This document shows, piece after piece, positions 26,232 through 35,067 of a DNA stretch of 64,000 nucleotides. The notes below the pieces were generated by a model, which made no database searches, was not told the DNA's origin, and worked only from the letters and a program-made list of their open reading frames with translations. Origin of the DNA: Kineococcus endophyticus (GTDB lineage: Bacteria; Actinomycetota; Actinomycetes; Actinomycetales; Kineococcaceae); NCBI RefSeq assembly GCF_040796495.1, contig NZ_JBFNQN010000015.1:62001-126000 (forward strand). The letters run 5' to 3'. Within the stretch, counting starts at the first letter, position 1; every line of letters begins with the position of its first letter. The position numbers and the translations under genes were made by a program.

Positions 26232-27734
26232 GTGGGACTCGTCCTGCAGGGCCTCACCAAGAGGTACGGCGCCACGATCGCCCTCGACGGCGTGGACCTC
26301 ACGATCGCGTCCGGAACCGTCCACGGGCTGCTCGGCCACAACGGGGCCGGGAAGTCGACGCTCATCAAGTGCCTCGGCGGGGCCACCGCCCCCACGGCCG
26401 GGACGATGGAACTCGACGGGGAACCCCTCGTGGACCTCACCCCCCGCCGCGCCATCGCCTCCGGGGTGGCGGTGATCTACCAGCACCTCTCGCTCGTGGG
26501 GAACCTGTCCGTGGCCGACAACCTGTTCCTCGGGCAGGAGGTCCGCTCCGGCGGGGTCCTCGTGCACGCCCGGCACCAGCGCGAGGTCGCCGCGGCGACG
26601 CTCGCCGAACTCGGGTCCACGATCTCCCCGCGGACCCTGGTGCGGGACCTGCCGATCGGACAGCGGCAGCTCGTCGAGGTGGCCAAGGCGCTGCAGCGCA
26701 ACGCCAAGCTCCTCGTCCTGGACGAGCCGACCGCCTCCCTGGCCGGGGACGAGGCCGCCCGCCTCGTGGAACTCGTCGAACGGTTGCGGGACCGGGGCCT
26801 CGCGATCCTCTACGTCACGCACCTCCTCGCCGAGGTGACCCGCCTCGCCGACCGCGTGAGCACCCTGCGCGACGGGCGCCAGGTGTTCGAGGCCGACCTC
26901 GCCGGACTCACGACGGCAGACCTCGCCGCCTCGATCAGCGGACGCGGCGCGAGTCGTCCGCCGGCACCGCCCGCTCCCCCGGCGGACCCGCCCGTGGTCC
27001 TGCGGACGCGTGGTCTGCAGGGCCGGGGCATGGGCCCCGTCGACCTGACCCTGCGCGCCGGCGAGGTCGTCGCCCTGTTCGGCCTCGTCGGGTCCGGCCG
27101 GACGCGGATCCTGGAGACGCTGTACCGGGGCGGGACGCAGGAGACCGAGGTCGACGGACGGCGCGTCGACGTCGGCAGCCCGGCGACGTCGTTGCGCGCC
27201 GGGATCTGCCTCGTGCCCGGAGACCGCCGGACGCAGGGGTTGTTCGGGCGGCTCTCGGCGCTGGACAACAGCGTGTTCGGTGTCCTGGGCCGTCTCGGCC
27301 GGGGGCCCTGGCGTTCCCGGCGCGGCGAACGCCGCGCGTTCGGCGAGGTCGCCCGGCACGTCGCCCTGCGCCCGCTCGCCCCCGACCTGCCCGTGGACAG
27401 CTTCTCCGGCGGGAACCAGCAGAAGGTCCTCATCAGCCGTTCGCTGCAGGAGGGCGAGCGGTTGCGCGTGCTGCTGCTCGACGAACCCACCCAGGGGGTC
27501 GACGTCGGCGCCCGCGCCGAGATCTACGACGTCGTCCACGGTCTCGCCGCCCGCGGCGCGGCCGTCCTGTTCGCGACGAACGAGGCCGACGAGGTCCTCG
27601 CGCTCGCGCACCGGTGCCTCGTCGTCCGCGACGGCCGCGTCGTGGAGGAACTGGACGTCCGCGACCTGCAAGCCCGCGACCTCGTCGTCCGGCTGCACGA
27701 CTCCCCCGCCCACCAGGAGAGGAACTCCGCATGA
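26232..27734 (+). CDS. Sugar ABC transporter ATP-binding protein (two ABC domains)
   Basis: 500-aa RbsA/XylG-like ATPase with tandem ABC domains. Domain 1 has Walker A GHNGAGKST (about 36-44), signature LPIGQRQL and Walker B LLVLDEPTASL. Domain 2 has the degenerate Walker A GLVGSGRTR usual for this family, signature SFSGGNQQK and Walker B LLLDEPTQGVD. It energises import through the adjacent permease. GTG lies 1 base after the preceding stop, and the permease ATG overlaps its own stop. Confidence 0.93.
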   Translation: MGLVLQGLTKRYGATIALDGVDLTIASGTVHGLLGHNGAGKSTLIKCLGGATAPTAGTMELDGEPLVDLTPRRAIASGVAVIYQHLSLVGNLSVADNLFLGQEVRSGGVLVHARHQREVAAATLAELGSTISPRTLVRDLPIGQRQLVEVAKALQRNAKLLVLDEPTASLAGDEAARLVELVERLRDRGLAILYVTHLLAEVTRLADRVSTLRDGRQVFEADLAGLTTADLAASISGRGASRPPAPPAPPADPPVVLRTRGLQGRGMGPVDLTLRAGEVVALFGLVGSGRTRILETLYRGGTQETEVDGRRVDVGSPATSLRAGICLVPGDRRTQGLFGRLSALDNSVFGVLGRLGRGPWRSRRGERRAFGEVARHVALRPLAPDLPVDSFSGGNQQKVLISRSLQEGERLRVLLLDEPTQGVDVGARAEIYDVVHGLAARGAAVLFATNEADEVLALAHRCLVVRDGRVVEELDVRDLQARDLVVRLHDSPAHQERNSA

Positions 27735-28768
27735 GCACCACCCTCACCCGCCCGGTGCCCCCGGTGCAGGAGGTCTCCCTGGGCGCCCGCCTGCGGGCCG
27801 GGCTGACCCGCAACCCCCTCCTCGTCCTGCTCGTCGTCATGGTCGCCGCGCTGCAGGTGAGCACGGGCACGGCGCTGGACTGGGGGAACCTGCGCGGTGT
27901 CCTCCTCGACGCCGCGGTGATCGCCGTGGTCGCGGTCCCCGGTGCGGTGCTGGTGATCTGCGGCTACATCGACCTCAGCGTCGGTTCCACCCTCGCCCTC
28001 GGTGGAGTCGTGGCCGGCAAGGTCATGGCCGGCGGCCAGGGGAACCCGGTCGTCGCCGTGGTCCTCGCCGTCGCCGTCGGTGCGTTCGTCGGTCTGGTGA
28101 ACGGCGTGCTGAGCACGTGGTTCGGTTTGTCCTCGTTCATCGTGACCCTCGGCTCGCTGACGGCGGTCCGCGGCGTGGCGCAACTCGTCAGCCCGTTGCC
28201 GGTCAACACCTTCGGCGACACGTTCGGGTTCCTCGGCGTCGGCACGGTCGCGGGGGTCCCGCTCGCGGTGTGGCTGGCGCTCGCCGCCCTCGTCGTCGCG
28301 GGCCTGGTGCTGACGACGACCCCCGTCGGCCGGCACGTGTACGCCATCGGCGTGAACCGCGAGGCCGCGTTCCTGTCCGGGGTGCGCGTGCGCCAGGTCC
28401 CGCTCGTCGTGTTCGTCCTGAGCGGGGCGGCCGCGGCGTTCGCGGGGGTCGTCACGGTGGCCCGGCTGAACAGCGCCCCGGCCGGGCAGCTCGGACTGGG
28501 TTTCGAGCTGCAGGTCCTCACGGCCGTCCTGCTCGGCGGCGTCGCCCTGACGGGCGGGGAGGGCGGGATGTTCGGCGTCGCCCTCGGGGTCCTGTTCCTC
28601 GGCATGCTGCGCAACGGGTTGACCCTGCTCGGGGTCACGACGTTCTGGCAGAGCGTCGCCAGCGGTGTGGCCCTCGTCGCCGCCATCGCCATCGCCAAGG
28701 GCACGCACGTCGTCCGACAACGGCTCGAGGCCCGAGCCGCCCGCACGAGTTCCGGAGGTCCCGCATGA
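27731..28768 (+). CDS. Sugar ABC transporter permease (RbsC-like)
   Basis: 345-aa BPD_transp_2 permease with about ten helices. Characteristic segments: GYIDLSVGSTLALGGVVAG, TLGSLTAVRGVAQLVS, AIGVNREAAFLSGVRV and GGVALTGGEGGMFGVALG. It forms the membrane channel with the double ATPase. It overlaps both neighbours by ATGA, indicating tight co-translation. Confidence 0.93.
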   Translation: MSTTLTRPVPPVQEVSLGARLRAGLTRNPLLVLLVVMVAALQVSTGTALDWGNLRGVLLDAAVIAVVAVPGAVLVICGYIDLSVGSTLALGGVVAGKVMAGGQGNPVVAVVLAVAVGAFVGLVNGVLSTWFGLSSFIVTLGSLTAVRGVAQLVSPLPVNTFGDTFGFLGVGTVAGVPLAVWLALAALVVAGLVLTTTPVGRHVYAIGVNREAAFLSGVRVRQVPLVVFVLSGAAAAFAGVVTVARLNSAPAGQLGLGFELQVLTAVLLGGVALTGGEGGMFGVALGVLFLGMLRNGLTLLGVTTFWQSVASGVALVAAIAIAKGTHVVRQRLEARAARTSSGGPA

Positions 28769-30453
28769 CCGGCACGGCCCACCCCGACACGCTGTTCCTC
28801 GGCGGCCGGATCTGGACGCAGGACCCCGACCGGCCCTGGGCCCAGGCGCTCGCCGCGACCGGCGGGCGGATCACCGCCGTCGGCGACGACGCCGACCTCG
28901 GGGGCACCGCCGGCCCGGCCACGCGGGTCGTCGACCGCGGCGGCCGGTTCGGCGTCCCCGGTCTGGTCGACGGTCACATCCACCTCAACCTCGGCGGGTC
29001 GCAGTCGCGGTGGGAACTGCCCGTCTCCCCCGACGCCGACCTCGACGGCGTGCTCGCCGCGGTGCGGGACTGGGCTCGGGACCTCCCGCAGGACGCCTGG
29101 GTCGTCGGGGGCATCGTCAACAGCGGGGTCCTGGCGGCCGCGGACGCGGACGCGTCCGTCGTCGCGCGCCTCGACGAGGCCGCCGGCGGCCGGCCCGTCC
29201 TCCTGCGCGACGTCTCGATGCACAACCGCTGGGTCAGCACCGCTGCGCTGCAGGCGATGGGCCTGGACCGGACGAGCGCCGACCCCGAGGGTGGCCACCT
29301 CGGCCGGACCCCCGACGGCTCCCTGAGCGGAGTGCTGGAGGAGATGGCCTCCGCTCTGGCCGAGGAGGCCTTCGCGCGGGCCGTGCCCGACCCCGCCGCC
29401 CGCACGCTGGGATCGCTGGAGGAGGCCGTCCGCGTCGCGAACTCCTTCGGGATCACGAGCGTGCAGGACGCGGCCACCACGCCCGCGCCCGTCGAAGCCC
29501 TGAGGACGCTGGAGGACGAGGGAAGGCTGACCCTGCGCGTCGTGACGTCGGCCCCCGTCCGCCCCTTCTTGGAGGCCAGCGTCGTCGGCGACGAACTCGT
29601 CGCGGAACTGCGCCGGCACCGCAGCGAACTCGTCCGGCCCGACTTCGTGAAGGTCGTGCTCGACGGCGTCCCCATGACCCGCACGACGGCACTGCTCGCG
29701 CCCTACCGCTGCCACCACCACCACGACGAACCCGAGTACGGCGAGCTGTACTGGCAGCAGGACGAGCTCGTCGAGCAGGTCGCGCACTGCTACGACCTGG
29801 GGATCGGCGCGAAGTTCCACGCGACCGGTGACGCCTCCGTGCGGGCCGTCCTCGACGCGGTCGAGACCGTGCGGGCCGAACGCGGTCCCGGCCCCCGCTT
29901 CCAGATCGCGCACACCGAGTACGTCGACCCCGCCGACCTCCCCCGGTTCGCAGCGCTCGGCGTCGTCGCCGACGCGTCGCCGTACATCTGGTACCCGGGC
30001 GTCGTGCAGGACGCCGTGGCCGGGGAGATCACCGAGGAACTCCTCGCTGCGAGCTGGCCCGTCCGCGACCTCGTGGAGTCCGGCGCCGTCGTCGCGGCGG
30101 GTTCGGACTGGCCGTGCGTGCTGCCGACGCCCGACCCGTGGACGGGGTTGCAGACCCTCGTGACGCGCCGGAACGTCGACCCCGCGGTCCCCGGGACCCT
30201 GAACCCCGGCCAGGCCGTCGACGTGGCCACCGCCCTCACGGCGTTCACCTCCGCCCCCGCCGAGGCCGCCGGGCTCGGCGAGGAGGCGGGTCGGTTGCGG
30301 CCGGGGTTCTCGGCGGACCTCGCCGTGCTCGACCGGAACCTGTTCGAGGTCCCGGTCGAGGAGATCCACCGGACCGTGGTGCTGCAGACGTGGTTCCGCG
30401 GGGAACTGGCCCACGAGGAGGTGGGCGAGCGGGTTCCTCAGGAGGTGGGCTGA
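28765..30453 (+). CDS. YtcJ-type metal-dependent amidohydrolase
   Basis: 562-aa amidohydrolase of the exoenzyme-regulatory (AepA/YtcJ) group. Metal-binding DGHIHLN (about residues 70-76), a mid-domain FVKVVLDG Lys, HATGDASV and GSDWP are the expected ligands of the TIM-barrel centre. These enzymes hydrolyse unusual amides or N-acyl compounds. Its position at the end of an ABC importer operon (CGGAGG before the ATG, ATGA overlap) implies that it acts on the imported compound. Confidence 0.88.
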   Translation: MTGTAHPDTLFLGGRIWTQDPDRPWAQALAATGGRITAVGDDADLGGTAGPATRVVDRGGRFGVPGLVDGHIHLNLGGSQSRWELPVSPDADLDGVLAAVRDWARDLPQDAWVVGGIVNSGVLAAADADASVVARLDEAAGGRPVLLRDVSMHNRWVSTAALQAMGLDRTSADPEGGHLGRTPDGSLSGVLEEMASALAEEAFARAVPDPAARTLGSLEEAVRVANSFGITSVQDAATTPAPVEALRTLEDEGRLTLRVVTSAPVRPFLEASVVGDELVAELRRHRSELVRPDFVKVVLDGVPMTRTTALLAPYRCHHHHDEPEYGELYWQQDELVEQVAHCYDLGIGAKFHATGDASVRAVLDAVETVRAERGPGPRFQIAHTEYVDPADLPRFAALGVVADASPYIWYPGVVQDAVAGEITEELLAASWPVRDLVESGAVVAAGSDWPCVLPTPDPWTGLQTLVTRRNVDPAVPGTLNPGQAVDVATALTAFTSAPAEAAGLGEEAGRLRPGFSADLAVLDRNLFEVPVEEIHRTVVLQTWFRGELAHEEVGERVPQEVG

Positions 30454-30457
30454 CGCG

Positions 30458-30709
30458 TCAGGCCACCGGGCGCCCGGGTCCGTCGTCTTCCCGCAGGCGG
30501 CGGACCCTGGTCGCGCGGAAGTCGAAGCTGTCTTGCTGCGCCGCCTCGAACTCGAACTCGACCTCCTCGCCGACCTGGAGGTCGCGGTAGCCGGAGCCCT
30601 CGATGCAGCTGAAGTGCACCCAGGCGTCACGACCAGGCGGCAGGTTCGCGCTCCTGATCGCGCCGGTCCCCTTCTCCGCCCGGAACCACTTGACCGTTCC
30701 CTTCACCAT
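30458..30709 (-). CDS. Cold-shock-domain protein with degenerate RNP motifs
   Basis: 83-aa small nucleic-acid-binding protein. It begins GTVKWFRAEKG as in CspA, but RNP1 reads KGTGAIRS where two aromatic residues are normally present, and RNP2 is WVHFS. The loss of stacking residues suggests weaker or altered RNA binding. Ends 4 bases from the stop of the amidohydrolase. ATG 30709 is the first in register with the fold. Confidence 0.88.
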   Translation of the reverse strand: MVKGTVKWFRAEKGTGAIRSANLPPGRDAWVHFSCIEGSGYRDLQVGEEVEFEFEAAQQDSFDFRATRVRRLREDDGPGRPVA

Positions 30710-30807
30710 GTCCGCAGCGTACTCGCACCAGCTAGGTGACTCAGCATAGCCGTTGCGGCACAACGTGTTCAGCTTGCTCGAACGCATCCTGTGCGGTAGG
30801 GTGAGGC

Positions 30808-32237
30808 ATGGCCGCGACGTTCCTCGACGAAGCCCCCGACGGGGTCACCTTCGCCGCGCCGTCCCGCCTGCGCCGCGCGGTGGACACCGCCCACGCCGCG
30901 TTCCTGCTCGGCGTCGCCGCCGCCGTCCACCAGGTCCTGGACTCCGAGCACCCCGACCTGGCCGTCCTGGACGAACGCGGCCTCACCGTCACCGGCCGCG
31001 GCGCCGACCGCCTCCACGCCGCCCTGGACCTGGTCACCGAGGAGTTCGCCCGCCACGAACGCATGCCCTACGACGCCGCCGCCGGCATCATCCACACCGC
31101 CTACCACCAAGGCAGCGACCACCACACCCTGTGGACCGCCGTCGCCGAAGCCCGCATCACCCGCCACCAAGCCCGCACCATCGAGGCCCGCGCCCGCCGC
31201 CTCGCCGGCCGCGTCGCCGTCCTGAGCGAAACCACCCACGCCGACGGCAGCACCTCCCTGAGCGCCGACGAAGGCGAACCCCTCCTGAGCGGCGACGCGC
31301 ACACCCGCGCCCTGCAGCAGTACCTGACCGCCGCCGTCGCCCACGCCGAACACGGCCACACCGGCCGCCGCCTGACCTACCGCCTCGACCAGGTCATCAC
31401 CGGCCTCACCCCCGGCTACCGCGCCGTCGAGGTCACCCAGCCGCGCCCGGCCGCGGGCCTGCACGTCACCGCCCACGACGACACCTTCGGCGACCGCGGT
31501 GGGGACCTCAGCGGTCAGCGCTACGCCCACGTCACCTTCCTCATGCCCCTGGCCGACGCCCTGCGCTTCCAAGCGCACGTCGCCGCCACCGCCGACGCCA
31601 GCGCCGACGACGCCACCGCCCGCGGCGTCACCGACCCCCGCACCCACGGGCAACGACAGTGCGACGTCGTGACCGACCTGCTGCGCGATGCGATGGACCG
31701 CCACGTCCCCGCCCACTCCGACCCGGCCGCGGCTGAAGCCACCACCGACGGTCCCACCCCGGCGCGGCAGGGCCGGACCCACCGCCCCGCCTCCTCCGTC
31801 CAGGTCCACGTCCGCATCGACGCCTCCACCCTCCTGCGCGCCGACGACGACCCCGCCTGGGTCGACGGCGTCGGACCGGTCCCCGCCGCCGTCGCCCGCG
31901 ACCTGGCCGGCGCCGCCGGGGCGCAGTGGCGGGCCCTCACCCTCGCCCCCGGCACCCGCCACGTCCTGGACGTCGCCGCCGACACCTACCGCCCCGGCGC
32001 CGCGCTGCGCCGCTACGTCACCGCGCGGGACGAGACCTGCACCGCCCCGGCTGCCCGGTCCCGGCAGTCGACTGCGACCTCGACCACATCGTCCCCTTCC
32101 CGCAAGGCCCCACCACCGCAGGCAACCTGCGGGCCGTCTGCCGCAGCCACCACCGGTTCAAGACCCAGTACGTGTTCCAAGAACTCCGGCGCCGCCAGGT
32201 CCGCCCACCCGTACCGGACGACCCGCCCCCGTTCTGA
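30808..32237 (+). pseudogene. DUF222/HNH (13E12-repeat) protein, frameshifted before the HNH motif
   Basis: Member of the actinobacterial 13E12-repeat family: DUF222 (about residues 1-400) plus a C-terminal HNH nuclease motif. The frame is intact to about 32048. There, GG at 32049-32050 stands where GGG would be needed to continue CTAPGCPVPAVDCDLDH. The HNH core (DCDLDHIVPFPQGPTTAGNLRAVC, then CRSHHRFKTQ) continues in the next frame to the stop at 32237. Read without correction, the protein loses its HNH domain and ends at 32301. Either a real one-base deletion or a sequence error. TAGGGT lies 5 bases before the ATG. Confidence 0.8.
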
Positions 32238-32254
32238 CGTGCACCGCCGATGGA

Positions 32255-32316
32255 AAGCGTGCTTGACATACGCCGACCACAGGACCATGCTCACACCATG
32301 ACAAGCAAGCTTGACA
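32255..32316. promoter_or_regulatory. Promoter with palindromes before membrane protein/XRE operon
   Basis: TTGACA at 32263-32268 and a weak -10 (CATGCT, 32286-32291) are 17 bases apart, and the -10 ends 6 bases before ATG 32298. AAGCGTGCTT (32255-32264) and CAAGCTTG (32306-32313) are palindromes on either side, each followed by GACA. They are candidate sites for the XRE protein encoded second in the operon. Confidence 0.45.
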
Positions 32317-32714
32317 CTGCCGGTCCGAGCAGGGGTGACCGCGCCAGGGCACGCGCCTACCTCCTGGACTTCACGCCGGCCACGGCCGGCTACGTCGTGT
32401 GCATCGTGGCCGTCGTCCGGTGGGGCGGCCTCGACGGTGACAGCCCCTGGCGGTTCGCGTGGGCCCTCCTGCCCGTCGTCCCTGTCCTGGCCGTCGTCCG
32501 CGCCGTCGTCCGCGGGCTGCGCCGCTCGGACGAGTACGCGCAGCTCCTGCAGGTCCGCGCCCTGGCAGTCGGTTTCGCCGTCGCGATGGTCGGGTGCGTC
32601 GTCGTCGGCATGCTGGCCCTGGCCGGGCTGCACCTGACGCCGGCTCCCTGGTTCGTCGTCGGAGCCGGGATGCTGTCCTGGGCCGTGGCGGCGGCCGTCA
32701 CGGCCCGCCGGTGA
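32298..32714 (+). CDS. Four-helix membrane protein
   Basis: 138-aa hypothetical integral membrane protein with four predicted helices (about 30-50, 60-80, 93-113, 118-135) and a charged loop RGLRRSDEYAQLLQVRALA. It is co-transcribed with a small XRE regulator by a GTGA overlap; membrane-protein plus XRE pairs of this kind are common in bacteria, often with the regulator controlling the pair. Function unknown. ATG 32298 is preferred over 32250 because the promoter lies between them. Confidence 0.75.
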   Translation: MTSKLDTAGPSRGDRARARAYLLDFTPATAGYVVCIVAVVRWGGLDGDSPWRFAWALLPVVPVLAVVRAVVRGLRRSDEYAQLLQVRALAVGFAVAMVGCVVVGMLALAGLHLTPAPWFVVGAGMLSWAVAAAVTARR

Positions 32715-32929
32715 AGAACCGCATCCGGGAACTGCGCGCCGCGCGCGGGTGGACCCAGGCCGCTCTGGCCGACCTCCTCGACGTCTCCCGTCAGACCGTC
32801 AACGCCCTGGAGACGGGCCGGTACGACCCCAGCCTGCCGTTGGCGTTCCGCCTGAGCCGTCTGCTCGGTGAACCCCTTGAGCAGATCTTCGAACCCGACG
32901 AGGAACCCGCGCCCCACAGCTCGCGCTGA
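32711..32929 (+). CDS. Small XRE-family HTH regulator
   Basis: 72-aa protein that is almost only a Cro/CI-type helix-turn-helix: RIRELRAARGWTQAALADLL, then VSRQTVNALETGRYDPSLPLAFRLSRLLGEPLEQIF. GTG overlaps the preceding gene's stop. Probably autoregulates the two-gene operon through the palindromes upstream. Confidence 0.9.
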   Translation: MKNRIRELRAARGWTQAALADLLDVSRQTVNALETGRYDPSLPLAFRLSRLLGEPLEQIFEPDEEPAPHSSR

Positions 32930-32935
32930 TTCTCG

Positions 32936-33235
32936 TCAGGGACGACGTCGTTCCACCCCGCTGTCGTCGATCTCGACGACCCGGTCCGGGCACACGGGTT
33001 CCTCCAGCGCGACCGTGCGTCCGTCCGGGTAGACGACGTCCACGCCCCCCTCGAGGCACCCGGACCCCAGCACGACCATTCCCCCACCGGCATCGACCGT
33101 CGAGTCATCGCCACCCCAGACGACGCGGACGGCCGTCGACGAGTTGTTCTCGAACGACACGTCACCCGCGTCGCCGCACCCCGCCGTGAGCACGACGAAG
33201 GCCACCGTCCCCAGAACCCGCTGAGTCCTCCCCAT
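32936..33235 (-). CDS. Small secreted lipoprotein
   Basis: 99-aa hypothetical lipoprotein with a signal peptide ending in lipobox VLTAGC (Cys about 19), then a short beta-rich domain with two cysteines (SGCLEGG, EPVCPD) that could form a disulphide. ATG 33235 is chosen over the upstream start because it places the basic n-region next to the hydrophobic helix. No family recognised. Confidence 0.65.
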   Translation of the reverse strand: MGRTQRVLGTVAFVVLTAGCGDAGDVSFENNSSTAVRVVWGGDDSTVDAGGGMVVLGSGCLEGGVDVVYPDGRTVALEEPVCPDRVVEIDDSGVERRRP

Positions 33236-33310
33236 GCATCGACTCTGCTCCCGCCAGCCGGTCTCGGACACCGGCGAGACGGGACCTGCACGAGTCGTGC
33301 ACCGCTCCGC

Positions 33311-34951
33311 CTACATCGCGTCCGGCGCCGCGATCCCGAGCAGGTCCAGACCGGTGGCCAGCGTCCGCCGGGCGGCCGCGCACAACGCGAGCCGGCTGGA
33401 CCGCGACGGTTCCTCCGCCCGCAGGACGGGGCACGCCTCGTAGAAACCCGACACCGCGACGGCGAGGTCGTGCAGGTACCCGCACAACCGGTGCGGTTCC
33501 AGCGTGCGGGCCACCTCCAGCACCACACCCGGGAACCGCGTCAGCACGAACGCCACCCGCAGTTCCGCCGGGTGCTCCAGGACCGTGACCGGCCCCGGCA
33601 CGCCGCCGGCCCGGGCCAGCAGGGTCGCGAGCCGGGCGTGGGCGTACTGCAGGTACGGCCCGGTGTCGCCGTCCGTCCCCACCATCCGCCCGAGGTCGAA
33701 CACGTAGTCCCGACCGAGGCCGGAGGACAGGTCGGCGTACTTCACCGCCCCGATGCCCACGTCCCGCGACCCGGCCCGCTGCTCGGCCTCGTCGAGCAGC
33801 ACCCCGAGGGGGACGGTTCCCCCGTCCCGCGTCTTGAAGGGACGCCCGTCGGCGCCCAGGACCGTCCCGAACGCGACGTGCTCGGCCTGCACGGCGTCCG
33901 GCAGCCAGCCGGCCGCCCGCGCCAGGGCGAAGACCTGGTCGAAGTGGAGGCTCTGCCGGGCGTCGACGACGTAGACGAGGCGGTCCGCACCGTCCACGGC
34001 CACCCGGTGCCGCAGCGCGGTCACGTCCGTCGCGTCGTAGCCGAAACCCCCGTCGGACTTGCGCAGGACCATCGGAGGCAGACCGGGCGGGAACGCGCAC
34101 AGCGCGCCCTCGGACACCCGCAGCAGACCGAGCCCGTCGAGGTCGTCCACCGTCCGCTGCAACCGGTCCTGGTAGTGGCTCTCCCCCACCACGTCAGCCG
34201 GCTGCAACCGGACCCCCAGCCGGCCGTAGGTCGCGGAGAACGCCTCGGCCGACACGGTGACGACCCGCTCCCACAGCACCCTCGTCGCGGCGTCACCGCC
34301 CTGCAGGTCCACGACCCGCCGCCGCGCACGGTCCGCGAAACCCGCCTCCTCGTCGAACCTCCGCCGCGCGGCCCGGTACGCCTCGTCGAGGGCGGCGAGG
34401 TCGGGTTCGGCGGGGAACCCGATCTCGTCCAGGTGTTCCAGGAGCATGCCGAACGGCGTCCCCCAGTCGCCGACGTGGTTGCGCCGCAGCACCTCGTGAC
34501 CTGCAAACTCCAGGACGCGGACGAGGGCGTCCCCGATGACGGTCGACCGCAGGTGCCCGACGTGCATCTGCTTGGCCACGTTGGGCGAGGAGTAGTCGAC
34601 GACGATCCGTTGCGGGACAGAAGGTCTGTCGACCCCGAGGTGTGCGTGCGCGGCGTACCCGGTGACGGTCCGGGCCAGGGTCTCCGGCCGCAGGGTCAGG
34701 TTGACGAAACCCGCACCGGCCAGGACGGGCGGCAGGCACAGGTCGGCGACGTCCAGCGCGTCCACCAACCGCTCCCCGAGCGCCCGGGGTGGTTCGCCCA
34801 GCGGCTTGGCCAGACGCAACGGGAGGTTGGTCTGGAAGTGGCCGAACTCGGGCCGGGTGGCTGTCCGGAGTTCGGGGTCGGCGCCCAGACCGAAGGCGGT
34901 CAGGGCGGCGGCGGAGAGCCGGGACGTGAGGGTGTTCTCGATCGTGGGCAC
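33311..34951 (-). CDS. argS: Arginyl-tRNA synthetase
   Basis: Class I aminoacyl-tRNA synthetase, 546 aa, charging tRNA-Arg. N-terminal Add1-like domain (about 1-90), HIGH-type motif HVGHLRS near residue 135, KMSKS-equivalent KTRDG (about 365) and a C-terminal DALR anticodon-binding domain. Whether it is the only argS of the genome cannot be seen. GTG 34951 follows GAGGAG by 5 bases. Upstream lies an arginine-rich leader peptide with alternative hairpins, implying control by arginyl-tRNA charging. Confidence 0.93.
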   Translation of the reverse strand: MPTIENTLTSRLSAAALTAFGLGADPELRTATRPEFGHFQTNLPLRLAKPLGEPPRALGERLVDALDVADLCLPPVLAGAGFVNLTLRPETLARTVTGYAAHAHLGVDRPSVPQRIVVDYSSPNVAKQMHVGHLRSTVIGDALVRVLEFAGHEVLRRNHVGDWGTPFGMLLEHLDEIGFPAEPDLAALDEAYRAARRRFDEEAGFADRARRRVVDLQGGDAATRVLWERVVTVSAEAFSATYGRLGVRLQPADVVGESHYQDRLQRTVDDLDGLGLLRVSEGALCAFPPGLPPMVLRKSDGGFGYDATDVTALRHRVAVDGADRLVYVVDARQSLHFDQVFALARAAGWLPDAVQAEHVAFGTVLGADGRPFKTRDGGTVPLGVLLDEAEQRAGSRDVGIGAVKYADLSSGLGRDYVFDLGRMVGTDGDTGPYLQYAHARLATLLARAGGVPGPVTVLEHPAELRVAFVLTRFPGVVLEVARTLEPHRLCGYLHDLAVAVSGFYEACPVLRAEEPSRSSRLALCAAARRTLATGLDLLGIAAPDAM

Positions 34952-34956
34952 TGCAG

Positions 34957-35000
34957 CTCCTCGGGGTGCGACGGCGGCGTCACCCCTCGGACGAGGGGTG
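34957..35000 (-). promoter_or_regulatory. Mutually exclusive hairpins of an argS attenuator
   Basis: In the argS transcript, strand 1 (35000-34992, CACCCCTCG) pairs perfectly with strand 2 (34989-34981, CGAGGGGTG). Strand 2 with the next bases (GGGGTGACG, 34985-34977) can instead pair with strand 3 (CGTC then ACCCC, 34973-34963), which touches the Shine-Dalgarno GAGGAG (34962-34957). The leader stop codon is 2 bases before strand 1, so ribosome position would decide which forms. Confidence 0.6.
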
Positions 35001-35002
35001 GG

Positions 35003-35050
35003 TCAGGAGACGCGTCGGCGTCGTCGTCGCAGCACCCGGGTCGAGGACAT
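35003..35050 (-). CDS. Arginine-rich leader peptide of argS
   Basis: 15-codon frame MSSTRVLRRRRRRVS: 7 of 15 residues are Arg, six of them consecutive (CGA CGA CGA CGC CGA CGC), with the infrequent codon CGA used four times. The stop is 2 bases before the first attenuator hairpin and 52 bases before the argS start. AACACT (35062-35057) ends 6 bases before the ATG, in the same register as other leaderless starts in the window. The peptide itself probably has no role; its translation rate would report Arg-tRNA supply. Confidence 0.7.
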   Translation of the reverse strand: MSSTRVLRRRRRRVS

Positions 35051-35067
35051 GGGTCCAGTGTTGCACG

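Noticed and set aside
34981-35000. The hairpin as an ordinary terminator of the SDR gene
   Set aside because: It has no U-tract and sits 2 bases after an arginine-rich leader frame, and its 3' arm has an alternative partner next to the argS ribosome site.
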